64,000 nt of DNA from Psychroserpens jangbogonensis (GCF_000797465.1 NZ_JSWG01000001.1:186001-250000), one strand, 5' to 3'. Counted from the stretch's first letter, positions 45,243 to 54,406 are shown. The notes: a model not told the origin generated them from the sequence alone. Program-made: numbers and translations.

Positions 45243-46080
45243 AGTATTTGCTTTTAAATTCTGAATGTTTTAATTGATTGCTAATTCATGTTATTTACTT
45301 CTGCAATTTTTTATTTCAACTCTTTTATCGTTAATGATGATGGTGCTCTACCATTAGCACCGTTAGGATCAAAGTTTGATGAATAGTTTACTACTATTGT
45401 ATGAGTTCCCGCAGCTAATCGAACCACACCGGAACACGAATTTGAGACCGATGAGGCCCCACCACTATTACTAGTTCTTATTCTTTTTGTAAATATTCTG
45501 TTTTCAGAACCGTCGATAAAAACAGAAGTGTTAAAATACTTATTTCCAGTTGGACTATAGGCGTTTGTATTGTATGTAATCAAGACATCAGATTCTTTAT
45601 CCAATAAAATGGTTTTAGCCAAAACATCAAACTGTGTTATTTGATTCATAGTAAAAGTAAAATTTGCATTAGAAATTATATTTTCATAAATCCCTTTATC
45701 TACGTCTTTAGCATGCAAAGCATAAGGCACACTCAACAGTTCACTCGTACCAGTAATGGTATAGCTAGTTCCTCCTGTTGGGTCCGTTTCTGTTTTTATA
45801 AAATAAGGACCAGCAGACCAATCAATAGTAGAGAAATCTCCTGAGACTACAGAGCCCATTCCTATCTCTATACTTATTAAACCATTGGCATTGGTCGTTG
45901 GTGTTTGGGTTTCTACATAAACGGCTGTTGCGTCTTGTAAAATGCTTATTTGCATACCTACAGCTTGATTGCTTACTATGGCATTACCAGCGTCTCTCAC
46001 TACGGCTTGGTAACTTAGTTTCTCTGGCGCTTGAGCGAACATAGTCGCTGTTGCGAATAAGGTCACTAATAAGGTGTATA
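44956..46080. repeat. Near-identical 274-bp blocks in array genes 2 and 3
   Basis: Positions about 44956-45229 and 45807-46080 differ at only one base by eye (C/G near 45072). The blocks encode residues from near the start of the signal peptide to about residue 95 of both proteins. Beyond them the two genes differ progressively and then share nothing. This points to recent duplication or gene conversion confined to the constant module. Confidence 0.9.
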
Positions 46081-46093
46081 ATTTAGTTTTCAT
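45311..46093 (-). CDS. Array gene 2: shared N-terminal module, unrelated beta-rich C-terminal domain
   Basis: A 260-aa secreted protein with the shared N-terminal module, then a 130-residue C-terminal domain that does not look like Lcl: many short beta strands, with TFTMNQITQFDVLAKTILLD, DVLITYNTNAY and GTHTIVVNYSSNFDPNG. The domain is small, neutral and without Cys, and resembles a jelly-roll or TNF-like fold (general impression only). It is the only member of the array with this type of end. Gap to array gene 1 is 29 bp. Confidence 0.8.
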   Translation of the reverse strand: MKTKLYTLLVTLFATATMFAQAPEKLSYQAVVRDAGNAIVSNQAVGMQISILQDATAVYVETQTPTTNANGLISIEIGMGSVVSGDFSTIDWSAGPYFIKTETDPTGGTSYTITGTSELLSVPYALHAKDVDKGIYENIISNANFTFTMNQITQFDVLAKTILLDKESDVLITYNTNAYSPTGNKYFNTSVFIDGSENRIFTKRIRTSNSGGASSVSNSCSGVVRLAAGTHTIVVNYSSNFDPNGANGRAPSSLTIKELK

Positions 46094-46122
46094 TTTTTAT
46101 GTATGTTATTTTATTAATTGTA

Positions 46123-46935
46123 TTAAAATGCTCGAACTGCACGCGCATTGTATTGGTACCAGGTCTTCCCTTCGAAAAAATAATTACCAAAATCAAAATT
46201 CCGTATAAAGACATAGTCATCTAGGTTACTCTCATTGGATCCTGTAGTACTCCAATACATACCACTTAAATTCGCAGCGTTAGTGCTAATATAAATGTCA
46301 TACATAAGGTCTACTTCTCTTATGGTAGGTAATCGCCAATCTTTAAATTCAGAGCCATTAATATCATGATTAGCAGCAATGTTCAGCATATCATCAGCCT
46401 CATACCACCTTACACCTCCATTTTGGTTTTGGTCTTGCATAGCAACTACCAAACCATGTTTCCCACTAGCGCTAATTTCTATGACGTATCCTCCCAATTC
46501 TGCATAAAAGGTGTTTACAGTATAAATTGGTTGTGTTACTGTTTTAGCATGCAAAGCATAAGGCACACTCAATAATTCACTCGTACCAGTAATCGTATAC
46601 GCAGCACCTCCTGTTGGGTCGGTTTCTGTTTTTATAAAATAAGGTCCAGCAGACCAATCAATCGTATAAAAATCTCCTGAAACCACAGAGCCCATGCCTA
46701 TTTCAATACTAACCAAACCATTTGCATTTGTTGTTGGGGTTTGGGTTTCTACATAAACCGCTGTGCCTCCTGCTGTGGTTTGTAATACGCTTATTTGCAT
46801 GCCTACAGCTTGATTGCTTACTATGGTATTACCACTGTCTCTTACAACGGCTTGGTAACTCATTTTTTCTGGCGCTTGCGCAAATGTAGAAGCCGTTACT
46901 AGAAAGGCTGCTAAAATGGTAAATAACTTACACAT
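46123..46935 (-). CDS. Array gene 1: shared N-terminal module and one divergent Lcl/DUF1566 domain
   Basis: A 270-aa secreted protein (signal peptide to TFAQ), the shared N-terminal module with a two-residue insertion (QTTAGGTAVYVE), and a C-terminal Lcl/DUF1566 domain (HGLVVAMQDQNQNGGVRWYE, WRLPTIREVDLMYDIY, YWSTTG, ending NARAVRAF). The Lcl domain has a C-type-lectin-like fold. This copy is the most distant of the four in the N-terminal module. It starts 58 bp downstream of the T9SS cargo gene on the same strand. Confidence 0.82.
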   Translation of the reverse strand: MCKLFTILAAFLVTASTFAQAPEKMSYQAVVRDSGNTIVSNQAVGMQISVLQTTAGGTAVYVETQTPTTNANGLVSIEIGMGSVVSGDFYTIDWSAGPYFIKTETDPTGGAAYTITGTSELLSVPYALHAKTVTQPIYTVNTFYAELGGYVIEISASGKHGLVVAMQDQNQNGGVRWYEADDMLNIAANHDINGSEFKDWRLPTIREVDLMYDIYISTNAANLSGMYWSTTGSNESNLDDYVFIRNFDFGNYFFEGKTWYQYNARAVRAF

Positions 46936-46993
46936 ACTATTAAATGTTTTTGGTTGGTTTTTATAATTAAGGAATTAGATTAAAAGACAATTA

Positions 46994-48790
46994 TTACTTA
47001 ATAATTACTTTTTGTGATTTGTTTTGTGCGTTATTTTGTAGTTGAACCACATACACACCTGCACTTAGGATGGAGACATCCAAACGGTTTTGTACAAGTG
47101 CTGCATCAAGTTCAGTTGATAATACCTGTCTACCTTGAATATCGTAAAGCGCTAATGTCGTGTTGTCTTGTAATTGACCATTCACAACTAATTCTTTAGA
47201 GGTATGTAAAGCGAAAATGTTGAGCGCATCTAAATTAGTTTCAATCGTTGATAAAGCATCATCAGATGTTCTTAAGAAGAAACGTCCAGTTCCAGATAAA
47301 GCTGTTGTTGGTGAGATTACATAATCAGAATTATTTAATAAGGTTGAAGTATTGGCAACTGCATCTTCAAGATATACAGAAACCGATGCTGGTAATGTTG
47401 TGTCAGCAATACTAAAAGTTAATTGTTCCCCTTGATTAGCATTGACTCCCAAAGGAATGGTTACCTCAATAAGATTATCTATATCAAGTGTTTGTAATGC
47501 GATTGGATGACCTGTATTATCTTCAACTAAGTTTGAATAGATGGCAAAATCTGATGACGCATCATCCCAAGCCCTAGCATCGTATCCAAAATCATATCCA
47601 GGAGTTGCATTCGCATTAAAGTAAAATTCTGTGTTATAAGAGTTTGTAGCAGTACTCGCATTTAATTTAACAAATGTCAGTTCTGCATTTCGTCCAGCGA
47701 TAAAATCATCACCAGAACCCGTTGAACGCATAGCAGGCGTGAATTGTAAATCGTAAAGCGCTGCATTTGTTGGATCGGCACTGACAAAGAACCCTTGTCC
47801 AGGAGCAATAAGGGTAGACGCTGTTGTATTGGCTAAGTTGTATATTGTCCAGCCATTTTGTGCATTTCCATCATAACCATAGATAGCAGCCGTTCCAGTA
47901 TCAAATAATTGAAGATTAGTAACAACAGCTGCAGTGTCATCAACATCATGATTAAGAAACGCTTGCACATTTAAATACGAAGGGTAAGGGTTTCCAATGA
48001 GGTTCCACTCTTCATTATTACTTCCACTATTGATAATGTCATTAAATACAATTCCATTATTTGCAGTACCATTAAAAACGAACGAACCATTATCTGAAGA
48101 CGCAGCTCTAAAGCCAACACCTGGATCTAGTGTAGCCGTTTCTGTATCTGTCCAAGTTACAAACGTACCAGTTACTTTTTCAAAAGGTCCAAATAAATAC
48201 AAGGTGCCGTTATTAAAAATATTCGGATTGTTAGTCGCAAAATCACTAAACACTTCTCCAGTTAAAGGTGCAGAAATTAAATCGTTACTTCCAGTTGTTC
48301 CAGAACCATTAATATTGACATGACGTTCATATTCTAACGTACCAGTAACAATGCCATCGAGAATTAAACTCGAATAGTTTGTAGAACTAGATTCAAGCAT
48401 CAAACCATTCGTTGTTGAAAGCGTCATGCCTGGATCGATTATAAGTCCAGCACCTGGATTGATGGTCACAGTATTAGTAGTTGTATTAGCATCAATCGTG
48501 GCATCACCTGAAGCAATTACAATATCATCTGCAGCTGTAGCTGTACCATTTGGATTACTAGGCATCCACGTGCTATTAAAAATATAAATCGTTTTAGCGT
48601 CTGGCTGTTGCACACCTTCAGATAAGGTTCCATTACTACCTGTTTGAGTCGAGTAAAAGACTTGACCGACAGAATAGCTTACAGCACCTCCACTTCCTGT
48701 GGCTTCTGAACCAGAAGCATTGATGGATTCTTGTGAAAAAATAGACTGTGAAATAAATAAAAGACAGGCAATTAGTGTTGATTTAATCAT
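46994..48790 (-). CDS. T9SS-secreted surface protein heading the array
   Basis: A 598-aa protein with signal peptide (to SIFS), an AVSYSVGQVFYST segment usual in Bacteroidota surface proteins, a large beta-rich middle part, and a C-terminal T9SS type A sorting domain (LALYDIQGRQVLS, ILSAGVYVVQL, KVIIK end). It lies at the 5' end of the run of four paralogous genes and may share their transcript. The sequence does not show a known enzyme domain. Adhesion or matrix roles are possible. Confidence 0.82.
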   Translation of the reverse strand: MIKSTLIACLLFISQSIFSQESINASGSEATGSGGAVSYSVGQVFYSTQTGSNGTLSEGVQQPDAKTIYIFNSTWMPSNPNGTATAADDIVIASGDATIDANTTTNTVTINPGAGLIIDPGMTLSTTNGLMLESSSTNYSSLILDGIVTGTLEYERHVNINGSGTTGSNDLISAPLTGEVFSDFATNNPNIFNNGTLYLFGPFEKVTGTFVTWTDTETATLDPGVGFRAASSDNGSFVFNGTANNGIVFNDIINSGSNNEEWNLIGNPYPSYLNVQAFLNHDVDDTAAVVTNLQLFDTGTAAIYGYDGNAQNGWTIYNLANTTASTLIAPGQGFFVSADPTNAALYDLQFTPAMRSTGSGDDFIAGRNAELTFVKLNASTATNSYNTEFYFNANATPGYDFGYDARAWDDASSDFAIYSNLVEDNTGHPIALQTLDIDNLIEVTIPLGVNANQGEQLTFSIADTTLPASVSVYLEDAVANTSTLLNNSDYVISPTTALSGTGRFFLRTSDDALSTIETNLDALNIFALHTSKELVVNGQLQDNTTLALYDIQGRQVLSTELDAALVQNRLDVSILSAGVYVVQLQNNAQNKSQKVIIK

Positions 48791-49167
48791 AATTTGTTTG
48801 TGCTAAAGGATTAGACTTAAGTCAATTAGTTTAGGCAAATCAGATTAAGGGCAATTAGGTAAAAAACTTAGATAAAGGACTTATTTGTGGAGAGTATTTA
48901 AACTTACGAGATTAATTTGGTATTACCAATTTTTAGATAAACATATCCAAAATTTAACACATAAAAATCTAACACACAACGTGTTGTGAAATATTTTACT
49001 TTTTGCAAGTAGAAAAGAAATAGTTAAAATTATGAATTTTTAAATTAACATATGTTAATACTATGAGTTCTTAATTGTAGTTTTTGTTTATACTTCTGTT
49101 AACAACTTCCACTTCCAAAAGTCGCAAATAATTGTATTTTTACACTTCATAAATACCAAATCAATTA
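48791..49167. other. 377-bp intergenic region between the surface-protein array and parA
   Basis: The longest non-coding gap in the window, between divergent transcripts. It is AT-rich and contains the palindrome at 48975-48988, but no gene, tRNA, riboswitch or clean promoter box that I can support. The only near matches to TAnnTTTG (for example TATTTTTA at about 49134-49141) have a mismatch. Promoters for parA and for the T9SS gene must lie here. Confidence 0.7.
48975..48988. repeat. 14-bp palindrome upstream of parA
   Basis: CACAAC-GT-GTTGTG, an interrupted palindrome with 6-bp arms and a 2-bp centre, 180 bp upstream of parA. It does not match the known parS consensus (GTTNCACGTGNAAC type). 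It could be an operator. Confidence 0.4.
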
Positions 49168-49932
49168 ATGGGTAAAATCATTGCTATTGCCAATCAAAAA
49201 GGAGGTGTTGGTAAAACGACAACCTCTGTAAACCTTGCTGCTTCTTTAGGCGTGTTAGAAAAAAAAGTGTTGCTTATCGATGCAGATCCTCAAGCTAACT
49301 CAACTTCTGGCCTTGGGATAGATGTTGATGGTGTTGAAACTGGTTCTTACCAATTGATAGAACATACGGCTTCAGCCGAAGATTGTATTATTAAAACTAA
49401 TTCTCCAAATGTTGATATCATTCCAGCACATATTGATTTGGTCGCTATTGAAATTGAATTAGTTGATAAAGATGACCGTGAATACATGCTTAAAAAAGCT
49501 ATATCTCACTTAAAATCATCCTATGATTACATCTTAATAGATTGTGCTCCTTCATTGGGATTACTTACACTTAATGCTTTAACAGCATCAGATTCGGTAA
49601 TTATACCGATTCAATGTGAGTATTTTGCGCTTGAAGGTCTTGGTAAATTATTAAACACTGTTAAAAGTGTTCAAAAGATTCATAATGAGAATTTAGATAT
49701 TGAAGGCATGTTGCTTACAATGTTTGACCAACGTTTACGTTTATCAAATCAAGTGGTTGAAGAAGTGCAAAAACACTTTACAGATATGGTTTTTGAAACC
49801 ATCATTCAGCGTAATGTTCGACTAGGAGAAGCGCCAAGTTATGGCGAAAGCATTATTAAATATGATGTAAGTAGTAAAGGTGCTTCAAATTATTTAAGTT
49901 TGGCTAAAGAAATTATTAATAAGAACGCATAA
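49168..49932 (+). CDS. parA: Chromosome-partitioning ATPase ParA/Soj
   Basis: A 254-aa deviant Walker ATPase. The N-terminal AIANQKGGVGKTTTSVNLAA contains the KGGVGKTT signature and is followed by LLIDADPQANST and the switch region YILIDCAPSLGLLT. Together with ParB it segregates the chromosome origin. Its stop codon overlaps the ATG of parB (TAATG). The gene starts an operon that also carries DUF5683, dapB and probably lepB. Confidence 0.96.
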   Translation: MGKIIAIANQKGGVGKTTTSVNLAASLGVLEKKVLLIDADPQANSTSGLGIDVDGVETGSYQLIEHTASAEDCIIKTNSPNVDIIPAHIDLVAIEIELVDKDDREYMLKKAISHLKSSYDYILIDCAPSLGLLTLNALTASDSVIIPIQCEYFALEGLGKLLNTVKSVQKIHNENLDIEGMLLTMFDQRLRLSNQVVEEVQKHFTDMVFETIIQRNVRLGEAPSYGESIIKYDVSSKGASNYLSLAKEIINKNA

Positions 49933-50831
49933 TGGCGAAGGCAACAAAAAAACAAGCTTTAGGTAGAGGACTCTCAGCACTACTGAAAGATCCTTCAAAC
50001 GATATCAATTCTGTTAAAGATAAAAATGCCGATACCATTATTGGAAACATTGTGGAGCTTGATATTGAAGCTATTGAATTAAACCCTTTTCAGCCTCGTA
50101 CCAATTTCAACGAAGAAACTCTGCGCGAATTAGCGTCTTCAATTAGAGAGCTAGGTGTTATTCAGCCCATAACTGTTAGAAAATTAGAATTTAATAAATT
50201 TCAACTAGTATCTGGTGAACGTCGCTACAGAGCCTCTAAATTAATTGGACTAACAAGTATTCCTGCATATATCAGGATTGCTAACGATCAAGAATCGTTA
50301 GAAATGGCTTTGGTTGAAAACATTCAAAGACAAGATTTAGATCCAATTGAAATCGCTCTATCCTACCAACGGTTGATTGACGAGATTAAATTGACTCAAG
50401 AACAAATGAGCGAACGTGTTGGTAAAAAACGTTCAACCATTGCTAATTATTTGCGGTTATTAAAGTTAGATCCAATTATTCAAACAGGAATGCGTGATGG
50501 CTTTATTTCAATGGGTCATGGTAGAGCAATTATCAATATTGAAGACCAAAGCATACAACTCGACATCTATGAAAAAATAATAACCGATAAATTATCAGTT
50601 AGAGCTACTGAACAGTTGGTGAAAAATTTTCACAATACGACTACTGTAAGTCCTACAAAAAAAGAAGAATTACCAAAGTATATTAAAAAGGGCGTTAAAG
50701 AATTTTCAGAATACTTTGGACACAAAATTAACGTTAAGGTTACTAAGAATGGTAAAGGGCAAATTACGATCCCATTTCATTCTGAAGAAGATTTTAATCG
50801 CATAAAAAAACTCGTTCAAAGTGCCAAATAA
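49932..50831 (+). CDS. parB: Chromosome-partitioning protein ParB/Spo0J
   Basis: A 299-aa protein with the N-terminal GRGLSALL signature, the CTPase-type ParB/Srx domain with FQPRTNFNEETLRELASSI and VSGERRYRASKL (GERRxRA), then NIQRQDLDPIE and the helix-turn-helix (QEQMSERVGKKRSTIANYLR), and a C-terminal dimerisation part. It binds parS sites near the replication origin; no parS was recognised in this window. Its end overlaps the next gene by 11 bp. Confidence 0.96.
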   Translation: MAKATKKQALGRGLSALLKDPSNDINSVKDKNADTIIGNIVELDIEAIELNPFQPRTNFNEETLRELASSIRELGVIQPITVRKLEFNKFQLVSGERRYRASKLIGLTSIPAYIRIANDQESLEMALVENIQRQDLDPIEIALSYQRLIDEIKLTQEQMSERVGKKRSTIANYLRLLKLDPIIQTGMRDGFISMGHGRAIINIEDQSIQLDIYEKIITDKLSVRATEQLVKNFHNTTTVSPTKKEELPKYIKKGVKEFSEYFGHKINVKVTKNGKGQITIPFHSEEDFNRIKKLVQSAK

Positions 50832-51411
50832 GCATCTTTACATCATTGGTTTACTATTGTTTTTTGGGTTTAATTCATTTTCTCAAAACACTAAAAAAAG
50901 TGACAGCTTAAAAATTGACTCCGATCTTATAGTTGTACGAGACACAATTCCACGTAAACCAATTAACATACTTGGGCCTTCTAAAGCTGCATTCTACTCA
51001 GCCGTCTTACCTGGTTTAGGACAAGCTTACAATAAGAAATACTGGAAAATCCCTATCGTTTATGCTGCCTTAGGAACAAGCGTATATTTCTTTGTTACTA
51101 ATAATAAAGAATACAATCGTTATAGAGATGAATACAAAAGTCGTTTAGCAGGGAATGAAGCTATTAATGGAGAGTTTCCTGGAGTAAGTAATGAAGGCCT
51201 CATTAACGCTCAGAAGACTCTAAAGCGTCGAAAAGAACTATCTCTATTGATAACTATTGGTATATATGCACTAAACATTATAGATGCTAACGTTGATGCT
51301 CATTTACTGCAATACAATGTAGATCAAAACCTAGCCATAAAACCTCATTTTCAGTATAATGAAATGGAGAATTCTTCAGACTTAGGCCTCACACTCAATT
51401 TTAAATTCTAA
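50821..51411 (+). CDS. DUF5683 domain-containing membrane protein
   Basis: A 196-aa protein with a GTG start inside the end of parB. A signal peptide (to FSQN) is followed by the DUF5683 core: KAAFYSAVLPGLGQAYNKKYW with its two membrane segments and NNKEYNRYRDEYKSR. DUF5683 regularly lies between parB and dapB in Flavobacteriia, so the position is a fixed feature of the group. Its function is unknown; an outer-envelope role is likely from the signal peptide. Confidence 0.9.
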   Translation: MPNKHLYIIGLLLFFGFNSFSQNTKKSDSLKIDSDLIVVRDTIPRKPINILGPSKAAFYSAVLPGLGQAYNKKYWKIPIVYAALGTSVYFFVTNNKEYNRYRDEYKSRLAGNEAINGEFPGVSNEGLINAQKTLKRRKELSLLITIGIYALNIIDANVDAHLLQYNVDQNLAIKPHFQYNEMENSSDLGLTLNFKF

Positions 51412-51415
51412 AACC

Positions 51416-52117
51416 ATGAACATTGCGTTATTGGGTTACGGAAAAATGGGTAAAGCAATTGAAACTATTGCCATTAAAAGAGGACATGAGATTGTACTAA
51501 AAGTCTCTAGAGACCAAAAAGACTACTCACTTAAAAATGTAGATGTTGCCATAGATTTTAGTTTACCATCTTCGGCTTTTGAAAATATAAGTAACTGTTT
51601 CCAGCAACATACTCCAATTATTTCAGGAACAACAGGTTGGTTGGAAAAATATGACGATGCCGTAGCACTTTGTAATCAAAACAAAGGAACATTTTTATAC
51701 GCTTCTAATTTCAGCTTAGGTGTAAACATCTTTTTTGAGGTGAATAATACTTTAGCAAAATTAATGAAAAGTCTACCACAATATGAGGTAGGTATTGAAG
51801 AAATACATCATATTCAAAAACTAGATTCTCCCAGTGGCACTGCAATAACTTTAGCCGAAGAGATTATAAAACAGTCTGACTACAAAAATTGGACACTAGA
51901 GACCGCTAAACCAAAAGAGATTGGTATTTTAGCAAAACGAATTGAAAATGTTCCTGGAACTCATGAAATCAAATATGAATCTGAAGTAGATAGTATTTCA
52001 ATAAAACACACAGCACATAGTAGAGAAGGCTTTGCTCTTGGAGCTGTTATTGCTGCAGAATGGATTCATGATAAGACTGGAGTTTACACAATGAAAGATG
52101 TGTTAAACATAGGTTAA
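51416..52117 (+). CDS. dapB: 4-hydroxy-tetrahydrodipicolinate reductase
   Basis: A 233-aa reductase. The N-terminal Rossmann motif (ALLGYGKMGKAIE) binds NAD(P)H, and the central EIHHIQKLDSPSGTAITLAE (20 residues) holds the catalytic His-His and Lys residues and the SGT substrate loop. It catalyses an early step of lysine and diaminopimelate synthesis. It is short, as in other Bacteroidota (about 235 aa against 270 in E. coli). It starts 4 bp after the DUF5683 stop. Confidence 0.96.
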   Translation: MNIALLGYGKMGKAIETIAIKRGHEIVLKVSRDQKDYSLKNVDVAIDFSLPSSAFENISNCFQQHTPIISGTTGWLEKYDDAVALCNQNKGTFLYASNFSLGVNIFFEVNNTLAKLMKSLPQYEVGIEEIHHIQKLDSPSGTAITLAEEIIKQSDYKNWTLETAKPKEIGILAKRIENVPGTHEIKYESEVDSISIKHTAHSREGFALGAVIAAEWIHDKTGVYTMKDVLNIG

Positions 52118-52177
52118 GGTGTGATTCATGGGTAACGTTTTAAGATATTTTTCAACCAACAACACAAACAAAACATT

Positions 52178-53758
52178 ATGACAATAACACAGTGGTTAAT
52201 TTTTATCCTGATTATACAAGTTATTCATGGACTTGGGACATGGAAACTTTATGTTAAAGCTGGCCGACAAGCTTGGGAAGCTTTTATTCCTGTTTATAAT
52301 TCGGTAATCTTAATGAAAATCATCAATAGACCTTGGTGGTGGACCATCTTACTATTTGTTCCTATTGTGAACCTCATTATGCTTCCTGTTGTTTGGGTTG
52401 AAACCGCGAGAAGTTTTGGAAAAAACATGATTCAAGACACGTTTCTTGCTATTATTACTTTAGGGTTTTACAATTACTACCTTAACTATGTTGCAGACGT
52501 TTCTTATATTGAAGAAAGAGATTTACATCCAAAATCAAGTTCTGGAGATTGGGTAAGTTCTATTTTATTTGCCATAGTTGCAGCAACTATTGTGCACACT
52601 TATTTCATTCAACCATTTACAATTCCTAGTTCATCATTAGAGAAGTCATTACTCGTTGGTGATTTTCTATTTGTTAGCAAGTTCCATTATGGAGCCAGAA
52701 TTCCTATGTCGACAGTTGGAGCACCAATGGTACATGATACAATTCCTGTATTAAAAAGTAAATCGTATCTATTTGATGACCGTTTCGACAAAAGAAACAG
52801 CTCTTGGAAAAACAAACTTCAATTGCCATATTTGAGATTACCAGGTTTTGAAGATATTGAACGTAATGACATTGTGGTTTTTAATCAACCTGCAGATACG
52901 TTATTGAATATGAATGATTTCAATCCTGATAGAAATTATTACAAACCTATAGACAAGAAAACGAACTTGGTAAAACGATGTGTCGGAATTGCTGGAGATT
53001 CATTGGAGGTCAGAGACGGTTACGTATATATCAACGGACAAAAAAATGAATTACCAGATAGAGCAAAACTTCAGTTTGCATTTGATATTGAATTGAAAGG
53101 CAATTATACTGGTGATCAAATTATGGATGCTTTAAAACGTTATGACATAACCGATAATCCATATCGAATAGCTGAATCCACTATTGTAGTTCAAGCAACT
53201 GAAGAATCTGTCGCTAAAGCTAAAAACAATCCATATTTCGCAAGTATCACTAGACGAATTACTCCAAAAGGTGTTGACGGAAATCTCTTTCCTAGAGATC
53301 CACAATATCAATGGAATTATGATAACTTCGGACCACTATACATTCCGAAAGAAGGGGTTACTATAGATTTAAATTTAGAAGTACTACCTATCTACAGACG
53401 ATTGATTTCAGAATATGAAGGAAATTCGTTAACGGTAAATGGCAACCAAATTTTAATTAACGGATCGCCTGCTACCTCATACACTTTTAGACAAAACTAT
53501 TATTGGATGATGGGAGACAATAGAGACAACTCAATTGACGCAAGAGCTTGGGGATTTGTCCCTTTTGATCATGTTGTTGGTAAACCTGTATTTATCTGGA
53601 TGAGTTGGGACGGACTAAAAAGTCCGCGTTGGGAACGATGGTTTACGACTGTTGGAGGAAGTGGCAAAGCAACATCTTACTTAATTCCATTTTTAGTATT
53701 ACTATTTGGCTGGATTGGATTCAATTCATGGCGAAAAAGAAAAAAGGCTAATAGCTAA
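52178..53758 (+). CDS. lepB: Signal peptidase I with N-terminal membrane-domain extension
   Basis: A 526-aa protein, much longer than E. coli LepB (324 aa). Residues 1 to about 110 are a DUF5684-like membrane domain (WEAFIPVYNSVILMKIINRP, 20 residues). Then comes the transmembrane anchor and the catalytic Ser box FTIPSSSLEKSLLVGDFLFV (20 residues), the Lys box LVKRCVGIAGDSLEVRDG, a large insertion of about 150 residues, and the GDNRDNSIDARAWG signature. It cleaves signal peptides at the periplasmic face. The fusion and insertion are usual in Bacteroidota. Confidence 0.94.
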   Translation: MTITQWLIFILIIQVIHGLGTWKLYVKAGRQAWEAFIPVYNSVILMKIINRPWWWTILLFVPIVNLIMLPVVWVETARSFGKNMIQDTFLAIITLGFYNYYLNYVADVSYIEERDLHPKSSSGDWVSSILFAIVAATIVHTYFIQPFTIPSSSLEKSLLVGDFLFVSKFHYGARIPMSTVGAPMVHDTIPVLKSKSYLFDDRFDKRNSSWKNKLQLPYLRLPGFEDIERNDIVVFNQPADTLLNMNDFNPDRNYYKPIDKKTNLVKRCVGIAGDSLEVRDGYVYINGQKNELPDRAKLQFAFDIELKGNYTGDQIMDALKRYDITDNPYRIAESTIVVQATEESVAKAKNNPYFASITRRITPKGVDGNLFPRDPQYQWNYDNFGPLYIPKEGVTIDLNLEVLPIYRRLISEYEGNSLTVNGNQILINGSPATSYTFRQNYYWMMGDNRDNSIDARAWGFVPFDHVVGKPVFIWMSWDGLKSPRWERWFTTVGGSGKATSYLIPFLVLLFGWIGFNSWRKRKKANS

Positions 53759-53785
53759 TTGGATTTTTAAATTCTAAACAGACGA

Positions 53786-54406
53786 ATGAAAGTCTTAATA
53801 CATCCTACATACTTTCCGAGTATTGCACATTTTGTAGCGATGATGAAAGCCGAAAGTCTTGTTTTCGAAATTAGTGATAACTATCAAAAGCAGACGTATA
53901 GAAACAGAACAACCATTTATGGTGCCAACGGAAGCTTAGATCTTAATGTACCTGTTCACTATACCCAAAAAAATCGCCAACTCTATAGAGATGTAGCCAT
54001 TTCCAATATAGATAATTGGCAAGATTTACATTTCAAGTCTTTAGAATCCGCATATAGCGCGTCTCCTTTTTTTGAGTTTTATATTGATGATTTAAAGCCA
54101 TTATTTGAAATTGAAGCGACTAATATTATGGACTTCAACTTTAGGTGCTTAAAAGTTGTTTTTGACTGTCTACAGCTGCCATTTGAATATAAAACAACTC
54201 AGGTTTTTGAAAAAGAACCTAAAAACCTACTCGATGCACGTTCTTTAGCCAACAGCAGAAAAGAAATAGAACAGACCTTAGAATCTTACGCACAAGTATT
54301 TGACGACAAACATGGTTTTCTAAAGAATTTGAGCATTTTGGATTTACTCTTTAACGAAGGACCAAATTCAATTATTTATCTAGAATCTCAAAAGCTAAAC
54401 CTGTAA
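53786..54406 (+). CDS. WbqC family protein
   Basis: A 206-aa protein. The N-terminal MKVLIHPTYFPSIAHFVAMM with HPxYFPS and the following YQKQTYRNRTTIYGANG segment identify the WbqC-like family (PF08889). Some members are tied to O-antigen sugar synthesis; no direct catalysis is proven. It lies 27 bp after lepB and its stop overlaps the next start (TAATG), so it is in the same transcript. Confidence 0.9.
   Translation: MKVLIHPTYFPSIAHFVAMMKAESLVFEISDNYQKQTYRNRTTIYGANGSLDLNVPVHYTQKNRQLYRDVAISNIDNWQDLHFKSLESAYSASPFFEFYIDDLKPLFEIEATNIMDFNFRCLKVVFDCLQLPFEYKTTQVFEKEPKNLLDARSLANSRKEIEQTLESYAQVFDDKHGFLKNLSILDLLFNEGPNSIIYLESQKLNL

Noticed and set aside
48566-48580. CCACGTG core resembling parS near parA
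   Set aside because: It lies inside the T9SS gene and lacks the GTT / AAC arms of the parS consensus; CACGTG alone occurs by chance.
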